From positions 1 through 46,927 of the forward strand of contig JAQGDQ010001330.1 of assembly GCA_030141605.1 (NCBI GenBank): DNA of 46,927 bases, in the 5' to 3' direction. Of this stretch, positions 22,473 to 33,792 are shown one piece after another. The notes beneath the pieces were generated by a model. That model ran no database searches, was not told the DNA's origin, and worked only from the letters and a program-made list of their open reading frames with translations. The stretch comes from Tubiluchus corallicola (taxonomy: Eukaryota > Priapulida > Priapulimorpha > Priapulimorphida > Tubiluchidae). Position numbers and translations under genes: made by a program. Every line of letters begins with the position of its first letter. The stretch's first letter is position 1.

Positions 22473-23606
22473 GTTGAGTTACGCGCTAAACGCGAGATTG
22501 ATTAACGCGTAAGTGACTGACGCGTGTGTGTATAATGTCTCTGCAGACAATGCTTGCATAGCAAATGCAAGTTGAGTTACGCGCTAAACGCGAGATTCAT
22601 TAACGCGTAAGTGATTGACGCGTATGTGTATAATGTCTCTGCAGACAATGCTTGCATAGCAAATGCAAGTTGAGTTACGCGCTAAACGCGAGATTGATTA
22701 ACGCGTAAGTGATTGACGCGTATGTGTATAAATGTCTCTGCAGACAATGCTTGCATAGCAAATGCAAGTTGAGTTACGCGTTAAAGGCGAGATTCATTAA
22801 CGCGTAAGTGATTGACGCGTATGTGTATAATGTCTCTGTAGACAATGCTTGCATAGCAAATGCAAGTTCAGTTACGCGCTAAACGCGAGATTGATTAATG
22901 CGTAAGTGTATAATGTCTCTGCAGACAATGCTTGCATAGCAAATGCAAGTTGAGTTACGCGCTAAACGCGAGATTGATTAACGCGTAAGTGATTGACGCG
23001 TATGTGTATAAATGTCTCTGCAGACAATGCTTGCATAGCAAATGCAAGTTGAGTTACGCGTTAAAGGCGAGATTCATTAACGCGTAAGTGATTGACGCGT
23101 ATGTGTATAATGTCTCTGTAGACAATGCTTGCATAGCAAATGCAAGTTCAGTTACGCGCTAAACGCGAGATTGATTAATGCGTAAGTGTATAATGTCTCT
23201 GCAGACAATGCTTGCATAGCAAATGCAAGTTGAGTTACGCGCTAAACGCGAGATTGATTAACGCGTAAGTGATTGACGCGTATGTGTATAAATGTCTCTG
23301 CAGACAATGCTTGCATAGCAAATGCAAGTTGAGTTACGCGCTAAACGCGAGATTGATTAACGCGTATGTGTATAATGTCTCTGTAGACAATGCTTGCATA
23401 GCAAATGCAAGTTGAGTTACGCGCTAAACGCGAGATTGATTAACGCGTAAGTGATTGACGCGTATGTGTATAATGTCTCTGTAGACAATGCTTGCATAAC
23501 AAATGCAAGTTGAGTTACGCGCTAAACGCGAGATTCATTAACGCGTAAGTGACTGACGCGTGTGTGTATAATGTCTCTGCAGACAATGCTTGCATAGCAA
23601 ATGCAA
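22473..23606. repeat. 98-bp minisatellite with 280-bp higher-order repeat
   Basis: Twelve units start at 22473, 22571, 22669, 22768, 22866, 22949, 23048, 23146, 23229, 23328, 23411 and 23509, with lengths 98-99 or 83 bp. The trimer 22669-22948 is repeated, apparently without change, at 22949-23228. The first and last units alone carry gtgactgacgcgtgtgtg, and all others have gtgattgacgcgtatgtg where that part is present. Units are CpG-rich, with ACGCGT sites and ttacgcgctaaacgcga. Confidence 0.95.
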
Positions 23607-23714
23607 TAAACAAAACAGTGATTAAATAAGGAGGATCTGCTTATAAATCCGCTTTTCCATCGGACTGATTATCTGTGAAATTTTTTAAAAAATGGAAACT
23701 ACAAACTTAGTCTA
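23607..23714. other. Short spacer
   Basis: Unique AT-rich sequence between the array and the TTAA element. Confidence 0.3.
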
Positions 23715-24234
23715 TTAAAGGGAAACCGGACAACTGATTAGTCTCAATCACATTTTAATTTAGCATCCAAAATATACGCTTTCTTACGTTTCTCATGTTT
23801 GAATAATTAGCTTGGAAAGTTAATTAACGGCAACCTAACACGGCTGTCGCCTACGTCACAAACTAGCCACAGTTTGTGCAATGGTATGGCATCAATGCAA
23901 TGTTAAGCATGTTTGCGTAAGTGAAGACGCTGATGTGATGTCACGAAAATGAGTTGTACATCAGACTGACGTCACAGACGAACACTGCAGTTCATGATGA
24001 TGCTTATCACAATAGCGCGCCTATTTGTCGGCCACACTAATGTGACGAAAAGGCACCATTATCAGTCTTAGTGGATTCGCTGAGCCGCGCGTATTTTAAA
24101 GTTTAACAAAATTTAACTATCCGAAGTAATTATTATTTAATCTAAGCTTTGATTCAAAAAAAGCTATTGTAGTTTTCATTACAGCATAGTTTATTTTGAA
24201 CGAATGTCTACACAATCGTCCGGTTTTCCTTTAA
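23715..24234. mobile_element. TTAA-flanked MITE, 520 bp
   Basis: TTAA at 23715-23718 and 24231-24234 encloses inverted ends AGGGAAACCGGACAACTG and AGGAAAACCGGACGATTG. The arrangement suits a TTAA-targeting superfamily (piggyBac or Kolobok type). There is no transposase. The AAACCGGA core is shared with the foldback at 21168. Confidence 0.65.
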
Positions 24235-25341
24235 AGAAGAACACGGTAGAATTAATCTACAAATAATTACATTACTATTTACTAACACAGACAGATACCC
24301 AGTATCAGTACGAAATTAGCTATACCCGGGGAGGAATTCTATTTAATTTTCCATTGTCCGTTACCATTGGTTAGAAAAGATATAAGAGTAATTCTCGCAC
24401 GCAGCTTAGAAAATAATGACATTCGAAACATTTACAGAAAGAGAGACACTAATGTAATTAAAATGTATATAGATTTGTAAAAGAACTAACCCAAAATGAT
24501 CTTATAGTAAATTGATTATACATTGATTATAAATATTGGATATATATCTAGAATAAGTAAATCGTAATGCAAAATTGTCAGCTTGTTTAGTAAGTAATTC
24601 ATTAAATGTACATAGTGTAAAGACGTATTTAACATTTTTGTACTTTTGTGCCCTGCAAATAGAGGGCTTCTTGTATAATTTTCAATAAAAATTTTTAATA
24701 ATAATTCTCCTTCTCTGGACATTTTCATCCCCCTTACACCCCCAATGGCAATCAAACTTGTTTAGGACGAGGTGTATAAGAAGCGCAGGCCTGCGTCTTG
24801 TACAGCGTGAAGATTGAATAAACATGATGAAGGCATTTATCAAACACGCATGCGCAAACAACAAGTTTATCATGGCGGCAAAAACAGTTTGGAAGAACAT
24901 GAAAATGTTACACGAACCAGGCAACAGAAATAAAATTTGACTGTGAATCAACTACGTGCTTTTGAAAAGGTCAGGTTGCTTAAACAGGCCAGTATGTAAG
25001 AAGAGCTTGAGAAAGTAAAACGAAATTGTGGATGACCACAAGCAGTCCATCCATTGTCCATACTTTCTTGTCCACTGCATGCTTTCTCGTCGTAAGTAAG
25101 ACACGTGAAGAAAATTTCTTCGAATAATACACTTATGATAAAAACAAGCAGCTGTGAAAATCATTTACGTTCGCCAAGAAGCCCAAGTTCAACAGGGTCG
25201 GTCAAACATTCTAGGTCTGCTTGGCTTCATCGCAAACTACAGGCGTCTAGGATTGCACGCGGTTGAAGAGGAAACTTGAAACTCTCTTCTTCTCTCTTCA
25301 GCAAGAAAAAACTACATGTCTAATACAATTCGTCTCAAATC
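24235..25341. other. No firm gene
   Basis: At 24872 a well-placed ATG (ATGGCGGCAAAAACAG) begins a 22-codon frame just after an NRF1-like gcatgcgca site, but the frame closes without a donor. A 46-codon frame before the array (to about 25278) contains ILGLLGFIANYRRLGL. It vaguely recalls a retroelement motif but has no other support. Confidence 0.3.
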
Positions 25342-25872
25342 AGTACGTGGGCCTCTTCCCGGCCAAGTATCACAATTCCAGTACGTAGGCCTCTTCCCGG
25401 CCAAGTGTCACAATTCCAGTACGTGGGCCTTTTCCCGGCCAAGTATCACAATTCCAGTACGTGGGCCTCTTCCCGGCCAAGTTTCACAATTCTAGTACGT
25501 GGGCCTCCCTCCGGCCAAGTGTCACAATTCCAGTACGTGGGCCTTTTCCCGGCCAAGTATCACAATTCCAGTACATGGGCCTCCTCCCGACCAAATATCA
25601 CAATTCCAGCACGTGGGCCTTTTCCCGGCCAAGTATCACAATTCCAGTACGTCGGCCTCTTCCCGGCCAAGTATCACAATTCTAGTACGTGGGCCTCTTC
25701 CCGGCCAAGTGTCACAATTTCAGTACGTAGGCCTCTTCCCGCCCAAGTGTCACAATTCCAGTACGTATGCCTCTTCCCGGCCAAGTATCACAATTCCAGT
25801 ACATGGGCCTCTTCCCGGCCAAGTATCACAATTCCAGCACGTGGGCCTTTTCCCGGCCAAGTATCACAATTC
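25342..25872. repeat. 38-bp minisatellite, about 14 units
   Basis: The unit is ccagtacgtgggcctcttcc plus cggccaagtatcacaatt. It is GC-richer than its surroundings. Several overlapping frames of 70-186 codons are by-products. Confidence 0.97.
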
Positions 25873-26740
25873 CATTCGGAGCCGCCGAGAGACTGCGACA
25901 GAGCAAGAGAAATTTTGGGCCCCCTTCCTCACAAGGGCATGAAGACTATATATACAACACAATAATTTATGTTCAATAATTTTCATTGCTTAATAACTAA
26001 AATATGTTTATTCTCTGTAAACCATAACACGTCCCGGTTTATTTTCTACTAACTGAGGCTGTGCGACTTGTAGAAAAACCTACAGATGAGCTCTGACTGG
26101 ACAATACACTAAACTGAGATTAGGTTTAGAAAATTGAAAATTATCCTGTGGTGAGAGCAGCGCAAATTGTTAGACCTAACATGCATAGATCAAGTTAAAG
26201 CTTCATATGTTTTACAGTAATAGAGTCTACATTGTTTAACATATTAACTAATGTCAAATGTAGATGAAAATCCGATAAAAATATTGTTTAAAAATGTGGT
26301 ATAGACAAGAGTAAAGTATCTGATTCACATCGGCACGAATACTGGTCATGCTGACAAAATCTAATATTAATGGGTTGCGAGGCAATGTACGGCTGCACCC
26401 CCCCCCCCCAATCCCCTCCCCTCTCCTTGAGCCTAATTTCACTACTTGCAAATAAAAGTATATGACGTTTCAATGTCTAAAATGCTTTCATCAGTATTTA
26501 GGGTGCTTAAGACAATTCTATCTGCCGACTACACGTCATCAGATGGGTTTCCTGCCTTATTGAAAACGTTTTTCCAAACTAATCAAGAGTTTACCTAACT
26601 TCTATTTATTATTGATGCCACAGTTACGGCAATATTGACTTCAAAATGGAAAAGATAATAAAAATGATGTGTAAGCTTCACTTCTTAATTCTTGCATTAT
26701 TTACGTCCGAGCGTAATTGACAAATCGATTTTTTAATCAG
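25873..26740. other. No firm feature
   Basis: Holds a 12-base C run (26398-26409). The last bases (atcgattttttaatcag) form an acceptor-like site for the next candidate. Confidence 0.3.
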
Positions 26741-26934
26741 TCGCCACGCTTGGCGATAAACTTTACCCGCGGATAGCAAACGTCTATGCAAAATTGCAAA
26801 GTACAAGATTACAACTATCAGGATCTAATCTAACCTTGACCGCGGTGGTTGGTGGCAGCACTGTGCAGTCGACAGTGGTTAACGCTAATCCCTGGGTCCA
26901 ACGCTGTTTTGAGGAGTTTACAGGCTGTACTTAA
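26741..26934 (+). CDS. Candidate exon upstream of GNAT gene 1
   Basis: After a pyrimidine tract and AG at 26740, one frame is open for 63 codons to TAA 26932-26934. It includes ATLGDKLYPRIANVYAKLQS and VQSTVVNANPWVQRCFEEF. No start codon is present, so it would be the last exon of an upstream gene. Alternatively it is a non-coding first exon of GNAT gene 1, because a good donor (GTAGAAG|GTAAGA) follows at about 26950 and a good acceptor precedes the GNAT start codon. No family is recognised. Confidence 0.25.
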
Positions 26935-26950
26935 TCGCCGATTCTGTAGA

Positions 26951-27808
26951 AGGTAAGAAAATTCAGCTGCATTTTACTGATTTTCAAGGTTAAACGTTTA
27001 TGTGATGCATATATACCTTTCACTGGCAGTTAGTTTTCTTAGCATTCAATCACAGCAATAGTACAGTACCAAGAAATTTGCAACCAAAACTTATTAAGCT
27101 GGTCTTGCCAACTGGGCAGTATCCACGCCAAAATTTGACCAAGGAGCTTTGATGTAAATAGCTGTTAGAGAGCTATAGTTATGTATTTGGTTGTGCCATT
27201 GATTTATGTTGACCAGTTAAGTGGAAGACTCTCTCATAATTATTTATCAGGTGAAACACACCTCGTTAAAGCATTCAACTACGCTCCACGTGCACTATCA
27301 CTGCTTATGTTTACACTGTGTCGTAATAATAATCGTGTGAATTGCTACTTCTGATATGTTTATTTAAATAACGTTTGTTTAAGCATAAGGAGTTTGATTA
27401 GTTTCACAAAAATGCTACCAATTGTAACTTTCACCGACCAAATAATGGTAATGCTAAAACACTGGGTATCCCATAAAGCACAATATGTGCTAATTCTGTG
27501 TAAGCTAAAGAAGAGTAAAGATGAGTGTGAGCTATTAATGTGTGAACAGTTAATGGCAAACATGAAAATGTGGTCTGAAGCACATCGTCCTCCAAGCAAG
27601 AAGTCTTATAAATACCTGTTAAACTACATAGTAATTTGACAGTCAAATCAATACATGCTTGGGTTTGGCAGATACGTCACAATATCCCTGCAGTGCTGTC
27701 AATGACAACTGAAAACTGAATTTCTGTATTGCCAAGGTCCTTGAACAGACATTTAAAAGGGTATACTGGACAAATGGAAATTTTTAATCTTGCTTTGCTC
27801 ATCGACAG
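26951..27808 (+). other. Possible 5' UTR intron of GNAT gene 1
   Basis: Begins GTAAGA and ends in tgctttgctcatcgacag, two bases before the ATG. Joining the sides leaves an in-frame TGA upstream, so ATG 27811 would remain the first start codon. An 82-codon frame at 27394-27639 inside it is not supported. Confidence 0.35.
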
Positions 27809-27810
27809 AA

Positions 27811-29243
27811 ATGGTAAAATTAAGACAGTCCAAGCGAGAAGAGATGGCATTGCTAGTGGAGTGGTGGTTACGGCATTATCCATACTGTCACAGTATAGAA
27901 TGTATTAAACTCATGCACGATTTCGCCGGAGATGGTTCACTGTGTGCAGTAGACGAAAGTGATGCTCCAGTAGGTATGTCTTAATATTATAATAGGAAAT
28001 TTTCTAAAATATTTACAATTAGAAGGGGTGAGCATTCTCTGCCAAAAAGCAAATTTGAATCGAATCAAGTTTGGGACTTTCAAAGTTGAATCGAACCGAA
28101 TTTCAGTATTTCGAATTCGAACTGAGTTTGAAAGATTTCAAACAAGTTTTTGAACCACCAGTAAAAAATTATCTTAGAAAGATCATGCATATTGCTTGAT
28201 TTTGCTCTGCAGTAAAACCACTGATAATTTATTTCAAAATTGCAAACAAAAATCACAGCTAAACTGTGCTAATTGCACGTTGCTTCAGACGTTTAAATGA
28301 TGAAGAATGCATGTGGTTGAAGTGCTGAATTATTCAAATCTATAATTTTAGGTTCAAATCTCATTCGAACTAAAAAAACTCGTTTGAACTCGAACGTTCG
28401 ATGCTCACTCCTAGCAATTAGTACGACTATGAAAACTTTTGTTTCTCAATTTACTTTCATTTTACAAACGGTGAACGAAAGGTATCAAAGCTGCACACCT
28501 AAACCATCCACTATTGTGTTTCAGGATTTGGAATGGGTGTTAAATTAAGCAGTACACAAGCTTATGCCGGCTGGTTAATAGTGCGCAATGACTGGCAGTA
28601 TCACGGTGTCGGCAAGCAGATTCTTAGCCATGCTCTCAAGAACCTTCAGTCCTACAATCTGGGTATTAATGGTGTTGAAGATAAATTGGAAATGTATCAG
28701 AGAATTGGATTCAGAGTACGTTCCTTTAGCACTTTGATTGTATCCGGTGTACCTGATCGTAGTGAACTTGAGAGCCTTCCAAACAAAGTCTTCCACGTCA
28801 TGCCATTCACCAGTGACAGACTGGATGAACTGATACAGTATGACACAAGCATACATGCAGGAATTGAACGACGCACTTTAGTAAAACCATTTCTAGAAAC
28901 TAAAGACGCTCGAGCATTTATAGCCGTAGATAAAAAGGATAACCTTATTGGCTACACAAACATTATGCCAACCTCTGGGAAGTATGACTATGGCGTGTTT
29001 CCTTTATACGGCGATTCACAATCTGTCCAGAGAGAGCTATTTTCTGAAATATTAAAGGTTTTACCACAAAGCAAAAGCCTCATGCTTCCTGTGCCTGAAG
29101 CGAATAAAGCAGCTATTGCTCTGTTGGAAAGTGTTGGACTAAAAGCATCTGCCAAGGAGCTACGCCTGTACACGAAACAAGATGTTCAGCTGCCATTACA
29201 CAAGATAACATCGTTGCTAACTCAGGACATTACTCTGTGTTAA
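27811..29243 (+). CDS. GNAT-family N-acetyltransferase, gene 1 (two exons)
   Basis: Exons 27811-27973 and 28525-29243 are joined at GTAG|GTATGT and tgtgtttcag, phase 1, and encode 293 residues. Proteins of this fold transfer an acetyl group from acetyl-CoA. The substrate cannot be told. The acetyl-CoA loop Q/RxxGxG is QYHGVG at residues 79-84, after GVKLSSTQAYAGWLIV. Residues 160-285 (IGYTNIMPTSGKYDYGVFPL, PLYGD, ESVGL) resemble the second, YitH-like half of the DUF1248-type acetyltransferases. There is no signal peptide or membrane segment, so it is likely cytosolic. The start has G at -3 and +4 and aligns with the paralogue at 31066. AATAAA lies at 29319-29324. The intron holds a hAT-like MITE. 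Confidence 0.9.
28023..28413 (+). mobile_element. hAT-like MITE in GNAT gene 1 intron
   Basis: Inverted ends (n)AGGGGTGAGCAT and ATGCTCACTCCT(n) are flanked by an 8-bp near-duplication, acaattag at 28015-28022 and gcaattag at 28414-28421. The 391-bp body is rich in ATTCGAA motifs. Relatives lie at 8085-8320 and 44167-44533. The ends and 8-bp duplication fit the hAT superfamily. There is no transposase. Confidence 0.65.
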
Positions 29244-29318
29244 GAGACCACAAACCTATATTACTCATATGCAACTTTTTGTTAACTCAGCATACAATTT
29301 CAAAATGTCTAAGTATAG

Positions 29319-29324
29319 AATAAA
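29319..29324 (+). other. Polyadenylation signal AATAAA of GNAT gene 1
   Basis: Canonical hexamer 76 bases after the stop codon. Confidence 0.7.
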
Positions 29325-29802
29325 GAAATTGATTATTTTTACATAATTATATTTAATACTCTCTCGGGATTTTCATTTGCGTCTTCAAAGTTTCTGAGTT
29401 GCTTGATGTCTGATTATAAGAGAAGCTTAAAAATGCAAAGATTCTGAAACGATATTTACACGCATGATTCAACAACAAACTATAACACTACACTGTGAGG
29501 ACCATTTGCTGATGAATATGACAAAACATGGGATTTAGCGTACACAGTTCTTTTGGCACACGAATAACGATGGCGGATTCGCATCGCCAAGTCTTATAAA
29601 AAGTTTGCAAATGAAGCATTTACTGTGGTATCATTTGCAGAACCAAGATATGAACACAATCAGAAACAACAAAACTTAGTTAATGAGGTTTCCAAGCTCA
29701 TGGTTCATAAGCTCAAGCTCATATATTAGTAACATGTGTTTCTATACATGTTATAAATATATATACATACATATACATACGTATATACATAGACATACAT
29801 AT

Positions 29803-29843
<41 letters not shown>

Positions 29844-30189
29844 GATATAGATATACATACATGTACATATATATATATATGTGTGTGTGTGTATGCTCAA
29901 TACGTCAGCTGATTCATGATGCATAAAGCAATCATGATGCATGCTAGCTAGCTACAAGCAGAAAATTAATTTTTTTCTTCCTTTGGCTCTAGGTCCTCAT
30001 AACATTAATTTTAAATACGTAATGGTTAAATTATTATTTAAAGATAGTCATGTGTGTCTCTTCTTTCCCCTTATTGAACATTATTTTATTATAAACTAAC
30101 ACATTCATATAACGTTCAAATTTTCATTCATCTTAAATGCAAAATCTGATAATTTTTAATTACCTGATACATGCGCATTAACTAATTAA
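29325..30189. repeat. Intergenic with AC/TG and TATACA microsatellite
   Basis: From about 29757 to 29905 there are tatacatacata, a run of about 15 AC units, gatata and TG repeats. Elsewhere no gene is seen. Confidence 0.8.
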
Positions 30190-30395
30190 TTATATTAGTA
30201 ACAATCCTGAGAAGGTGGCAGACCTCGATAACTTACAGTTCTTTCGCCACCCTTTCACCACTAATCGATAATTATTTTTGCACTTTGCAATATTATTGTA
30301 CATTGTAAAGATTTATAAATCTGCTAGTTATGTATTTTGCTATTTTAAAAATGGTGATAAACTAATAAACTTACTTACTTACTTACTTAGTTCCT
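30190..30395 (+). mobile_element. LINE 3' end with stem-loop and ACTT tail
   Basis: A stem GGTGGC (30214-30219) / GCCACC (30246-30251) has a loop ending in tctttc, then about 110 AT-rich bases, AATAAA at 30364 and four ACTT repeats. The stem-loop matches the one in the minus-strand LINE tail at 40784-40814 (both have TCTTTCG(T/C)CACC). The 5' part is missing, as is usual for truncated non-LTR insertions. Confidence 0.5.
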
Positions 30396-31065
30396 AAACA
30401 AGTGAACAGTCAAGCGCATTGGCTAATAGCTGTTTGTTTTATTGTTTTGTTGCACTATTGTAGGCTTGGTAGCTTTGTGTCTATTTTTTTACACTCGGAA
30501 CAAAGTGTTAACTGTCAATTTTCTGAAACTGTTATCAATGCAGGCTGTATCTTGATAGATGTTCCTCAGTTTTGGTTGCACTTATCAGTAATTGGGCAAT
30601 TCAAGGTTGGAATGGGCAAAACACAATAGAAACACAAGCTTCCTATTTATATCCAGGCTCTCTAATCATACACAATCAGTTAGCAAGAATTAGATTTTAT
30701 TTTATTTCCTTAGAACTATTTCCGCAATAGATTGTAATAATCCAGTAGTAAAATATAAAAGAATTGACATCACCATGGCCAATAAAACCGTCTAGGTTTC
30801 TACATGCTGTTTTCCTGGTGGCCACCCATTCATTTCGATATCCAGCCAAATGCTGCTTTACTTTTGCAGGCAGCCAACCATATAAATGTGACAATTCAGT
30901 TAAACCCCAAAAGTTAGTCACACATAAGCAACCTGAAACACGGAAAAGAGCAGCAAATTGTTCCACTAAACAGTCCAACACTTGATGTTATGAAGCTTCG
31001 TGTTTATGCAGACATTTAAACTCGTTTCCAGAATCAGTTCACACCTAGTGGAAAAGCTTTTGAAC
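30396..31065. other. Region between the two GNAT genes
   Basis: A minus frame at 30697-30981 contains LSHLYGWLPAKVKQHLAGYR and ACRNLDGFIGHGDVNSF, fairly protein-like, with a possible internal acceptor (ccgtgtttcag). It is not assigned. Upstream ATG 31006 is in frame with GNAT gene 2 and would add 20 residues. Confidence 0.25.
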
Positions 31066-33004
31066 ATGGCGGAGGTAGTTCTGAGACAAGCTAAACCCGA
31101 GGAATTTTCCCTGTACGTCACGTACTGGCTGCAAAATTATCCGTGGTGTGACGCCGTTGACACAAATCAAGCCGTTTGTAGATTTGCGGGAGAAGATTCG
31201 ATATGTGCGGTTGATGAAAATGATGTTCCAATAGGTCAGTTCTAATACGTACAAACAGTCTATTTCAAAAAATGTCAACTATCCTTGAAATCTTATTAAA
31301 ACAAGGACCACCACATTTAGTGTAAAAATAAGTAATACTAGTAAAGTAAATACTAGTAAAGCGGCTCATGTATAGGCACTGTGGAACTACACCCCCCTCC
31401 CATTTTCACTCAATGTTATCGATAATATTCAACATAATGAGTCTTTTTTCTTTATATTTGTACAGACTCAGGGCACGTGAGGGTACTACTGTTTGATTCA
31501 CAGCCCTGCACAGTGATGTATTTGGCTGTTGTGTGCATGCAGTCATGTCAAGTATCTGTTCTCTTATCAAGAACAATATGATGTCAATATCCAACTGTTT
31601 TCTTATCAAGTACAATATCTAACTGTTCTGTTCTCTTATCAAGTACAATATCCAACTGTTTTCTTATCAAGTACAATATCTAACTGTTCTGTTCTCTTAT
31701 CAAGTACAATATCCAAACTGTTCACTTATCAAGTACAATATCTAACTGTTCTCTTATCAAGTACAATATCCAACTGTTCTCTTCCCTTACCAAGTACAAT
31801 ATCTAACTGTTCTCTTCCCTTACCAAGTACAATATCCAAACTGTTCTCTTCTCTTATCAAGTACAATATCCAACTGTTCTCTTCTCTTATCAAGAACAAT
31901 ATCCAACTGTCCTCTTCTCTTATCAAGAACAATATCCAACAGTTCTCTTATCAAGTACAATATCCAAACTGTTCTCTTCTCTTATCAAGTACAATATCCA
32001 ACTGTTCTCTTCTCTTATCAAGAACAATATCCAACTGTCCTCTTCTCTTATCAAGAACAATATCCAACAGTTCTCTTATCAAGTACAATATCCAACTGTT
32101 CTTTTATCAAGTACAATATCCAACAGTTCTCTTATCAAGTACAATATCCAACTGTTTTCTTATCAAGTACAATATCCAACTGTTCTCTTATCAAGTACAG
32201 AATCCCAGATCATTCAACTGTGACAGTGTTTGAGGTATCTACAGACTCTATAATAATTCTCATTGACACTGTTTTATTGTAGGATTTGCAGTTGGCGTCA
32301 AACTAAATGACAGACAAGCATTTGCCGGCTGTTTAGTTGTTGAAGAAGTTTGGAAAGGCAAAGGACTAGGCAGGTTACTCTTCAAAGACACCATCCTACA
32401 AAGATTTCAAGACTACAACTTAGGAATCAACGCAGTAGAAGACAAGGTAAACATGTATCAAAAAATGGGATTCAACGTGACTTCCTTCAGGATGCTGATA
32501 ATGGCCGGCGTTCCTGTTGCTCATGAAGTTGAAAACAGTGTAACAGATGGCGTTGATATTGTGCCATTTGAAATGGACAAACTTGATCAGTTGCTCGTGT
32601 ACGATGCAGAAATACATGCTGGTATAAAGCGCAATACTTTAGTGAAATCATACCTCCATATTAAACAAGCACGAGCATTCGTTGCAATTGGCAAAAACTC
32701 TAATGTAATTGGCTATACTAATCTCCTTCCTGCTATTGGAAAATATGATTATGCTTTGACTCCCTTATATGGAGATACACCAGAAGTGACAAGACAATTA
32801 TTTACACACGCGCTCAGGACTCTGCCATCGAGGAAGAGCCTCTTCCTTCGTATGCCCGAAGAAAATGCCACATCGGTAGCTATGGTGCGGAGTGTTGGTC
32901 TTGAGGCGGTGGGAAGAGAGATTAGGATGTATACAAAAGAAGATGTGTCTTTACAGCTACACAAGATCACATCAACGTTAACACAAGACGCTGCTCTTTG
33001 CTAA
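31066..33004 (+). CDS. GNAT-family N-acetyltransferase, gene 2 (two exons)
   Basis: Exons 31066-31234 and 32283-33004 are joined at ATAG|GTCAGT and gttttattgtag, phase 1 at the same codon as gene 1, and encode 296 residues. The acetyl-CoA loop is KGKGLG at 81-86 after VGVKLNDRQAFAGCLVV. The C-terminal half has VIGYTNLLPAIGKYDY, PLYGD and RSVGLEAVGREIRMYTKED. About half the exon 2 residues equal those of gene 1, so this is an old tandem duplicate. The chosen ATG (acATGGCGG) aligns with gene 1. An in-frame ATG at 31006 would add a basic N-terminus that could act as a targeting peptide. ATTAAA lies at 33032 and AATAAA at 33349. The intron is swollen by a minisatellite. Confidence 0.9.
31535..32205. 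repeat. Approx. 30-bp minisatellite in GNAT gene 2 intron
   Basis: About 22 units of tatcaagtacaatatccaac plus tgttctctt, with unit lengths of about 26-36. It accounts for about two thirds of the 1048-nt intron. A 234-codon plus frame over it is a by-product. Confidence 0.93.
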
Positions 33005-33792
33005 AACAATAACAGCAGTAAACACTTTTTCATTAAAATATTTCGTTTGATTGATTAAAGCTAGTCAGGCTGAAGCAAAACAGTTGTCTAAGCTCTGATT
33101 GTTTACTAAATTGTTTACTATTTAGCAAATATATGTAGTTTGAGCACAGAGGCAACCACCAAGTTTGACTGCTTGCAGCAATTTTGTTGCAATGCACAAA
33201 GTTTATGTTGCTTCTCCCACAAAATCAGTTTAAATGTGTAACTATCAGCACTTTAACATGTTACTGAAATGAGTTTTCTTAATTGACGATGTTATTAGAC
33301 ATCATTTAGCGACCTAACATCGTCGTTAATGATAATTATGATATTAAAAATAAAGTATCGAGTAATGTAGTTTGCCTTTGCAATAAAATGTACAAGTTTT
33401 AATCACAGTTTGTATTACTAGCAGTGCTCATCTACTGTTTTGTGCTTTGGAATCCTGTTTCCAATTCTTATGGCAGTCTTAAATTTAATAAGCACAAAAA
33501 GACGTTTAGAAAGTCGCTGAAAAGTTACAGACGTTTAGAAAGTTACAAAAAGTCGCTGACCCTTTGATGTGAAGCAAGGACATAAAGCAGAAAATTGATC
33601 AAGAACCTTTAACAATCTTCTTTAGCAGAAATACAGCTGCTCCACCCAATAGCATTTTTTCTATTCTATTCTAGAATTTTTGGTATTTTTTCTTCATTAT
33701 TTACATGTACTGTATGGTGGCTACATGTTAAAATGAAACAAGATTAATAACATGGTGGATAAAAACTCATTTAAAATTTCCATTTTGTGTGA
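33005..33792. other. 3' UTR of GNAT gene 2 and spacer
   Basis: Polyadenylation hexamers at 33032, 33349 and about 33380. A short duplicated motif (cagacgtttagaaagt) lies at about 33500-33560. No further gene is seen. Confidence 0.4.

Noticed and set aside
9170-23606. CRISPR arrays
   Set aside because: Direct repeats here are contiguous minisatellites without unique spacers, in a eukaryotic setting with spliced genes.
24872-24940. ATGGCGGC start near an NRF1-like site, possible first exon
   Set aside because: The frame closes after 22 codons with no donor before the stop.
25141-25278. Possible gypsy-type reverse transcriptase fragment (GFIANYRRLGL)
   Set aside because: Only a few residues resemble the motif, and nothing before or after supports a retroelement.
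25405-25979. Four overlapping proline/serine-rich plus-strand frames
   Set aside because: The 38-bp unit cycles through all frames, and none extends into convincing unique exon sequence.
31529-32233. 234-codon frame inside the GNAT gene 2 intron
   Set aside because: It is made of the 30-bp repeat, and intron splicing is supported by the phase match to gene 1.
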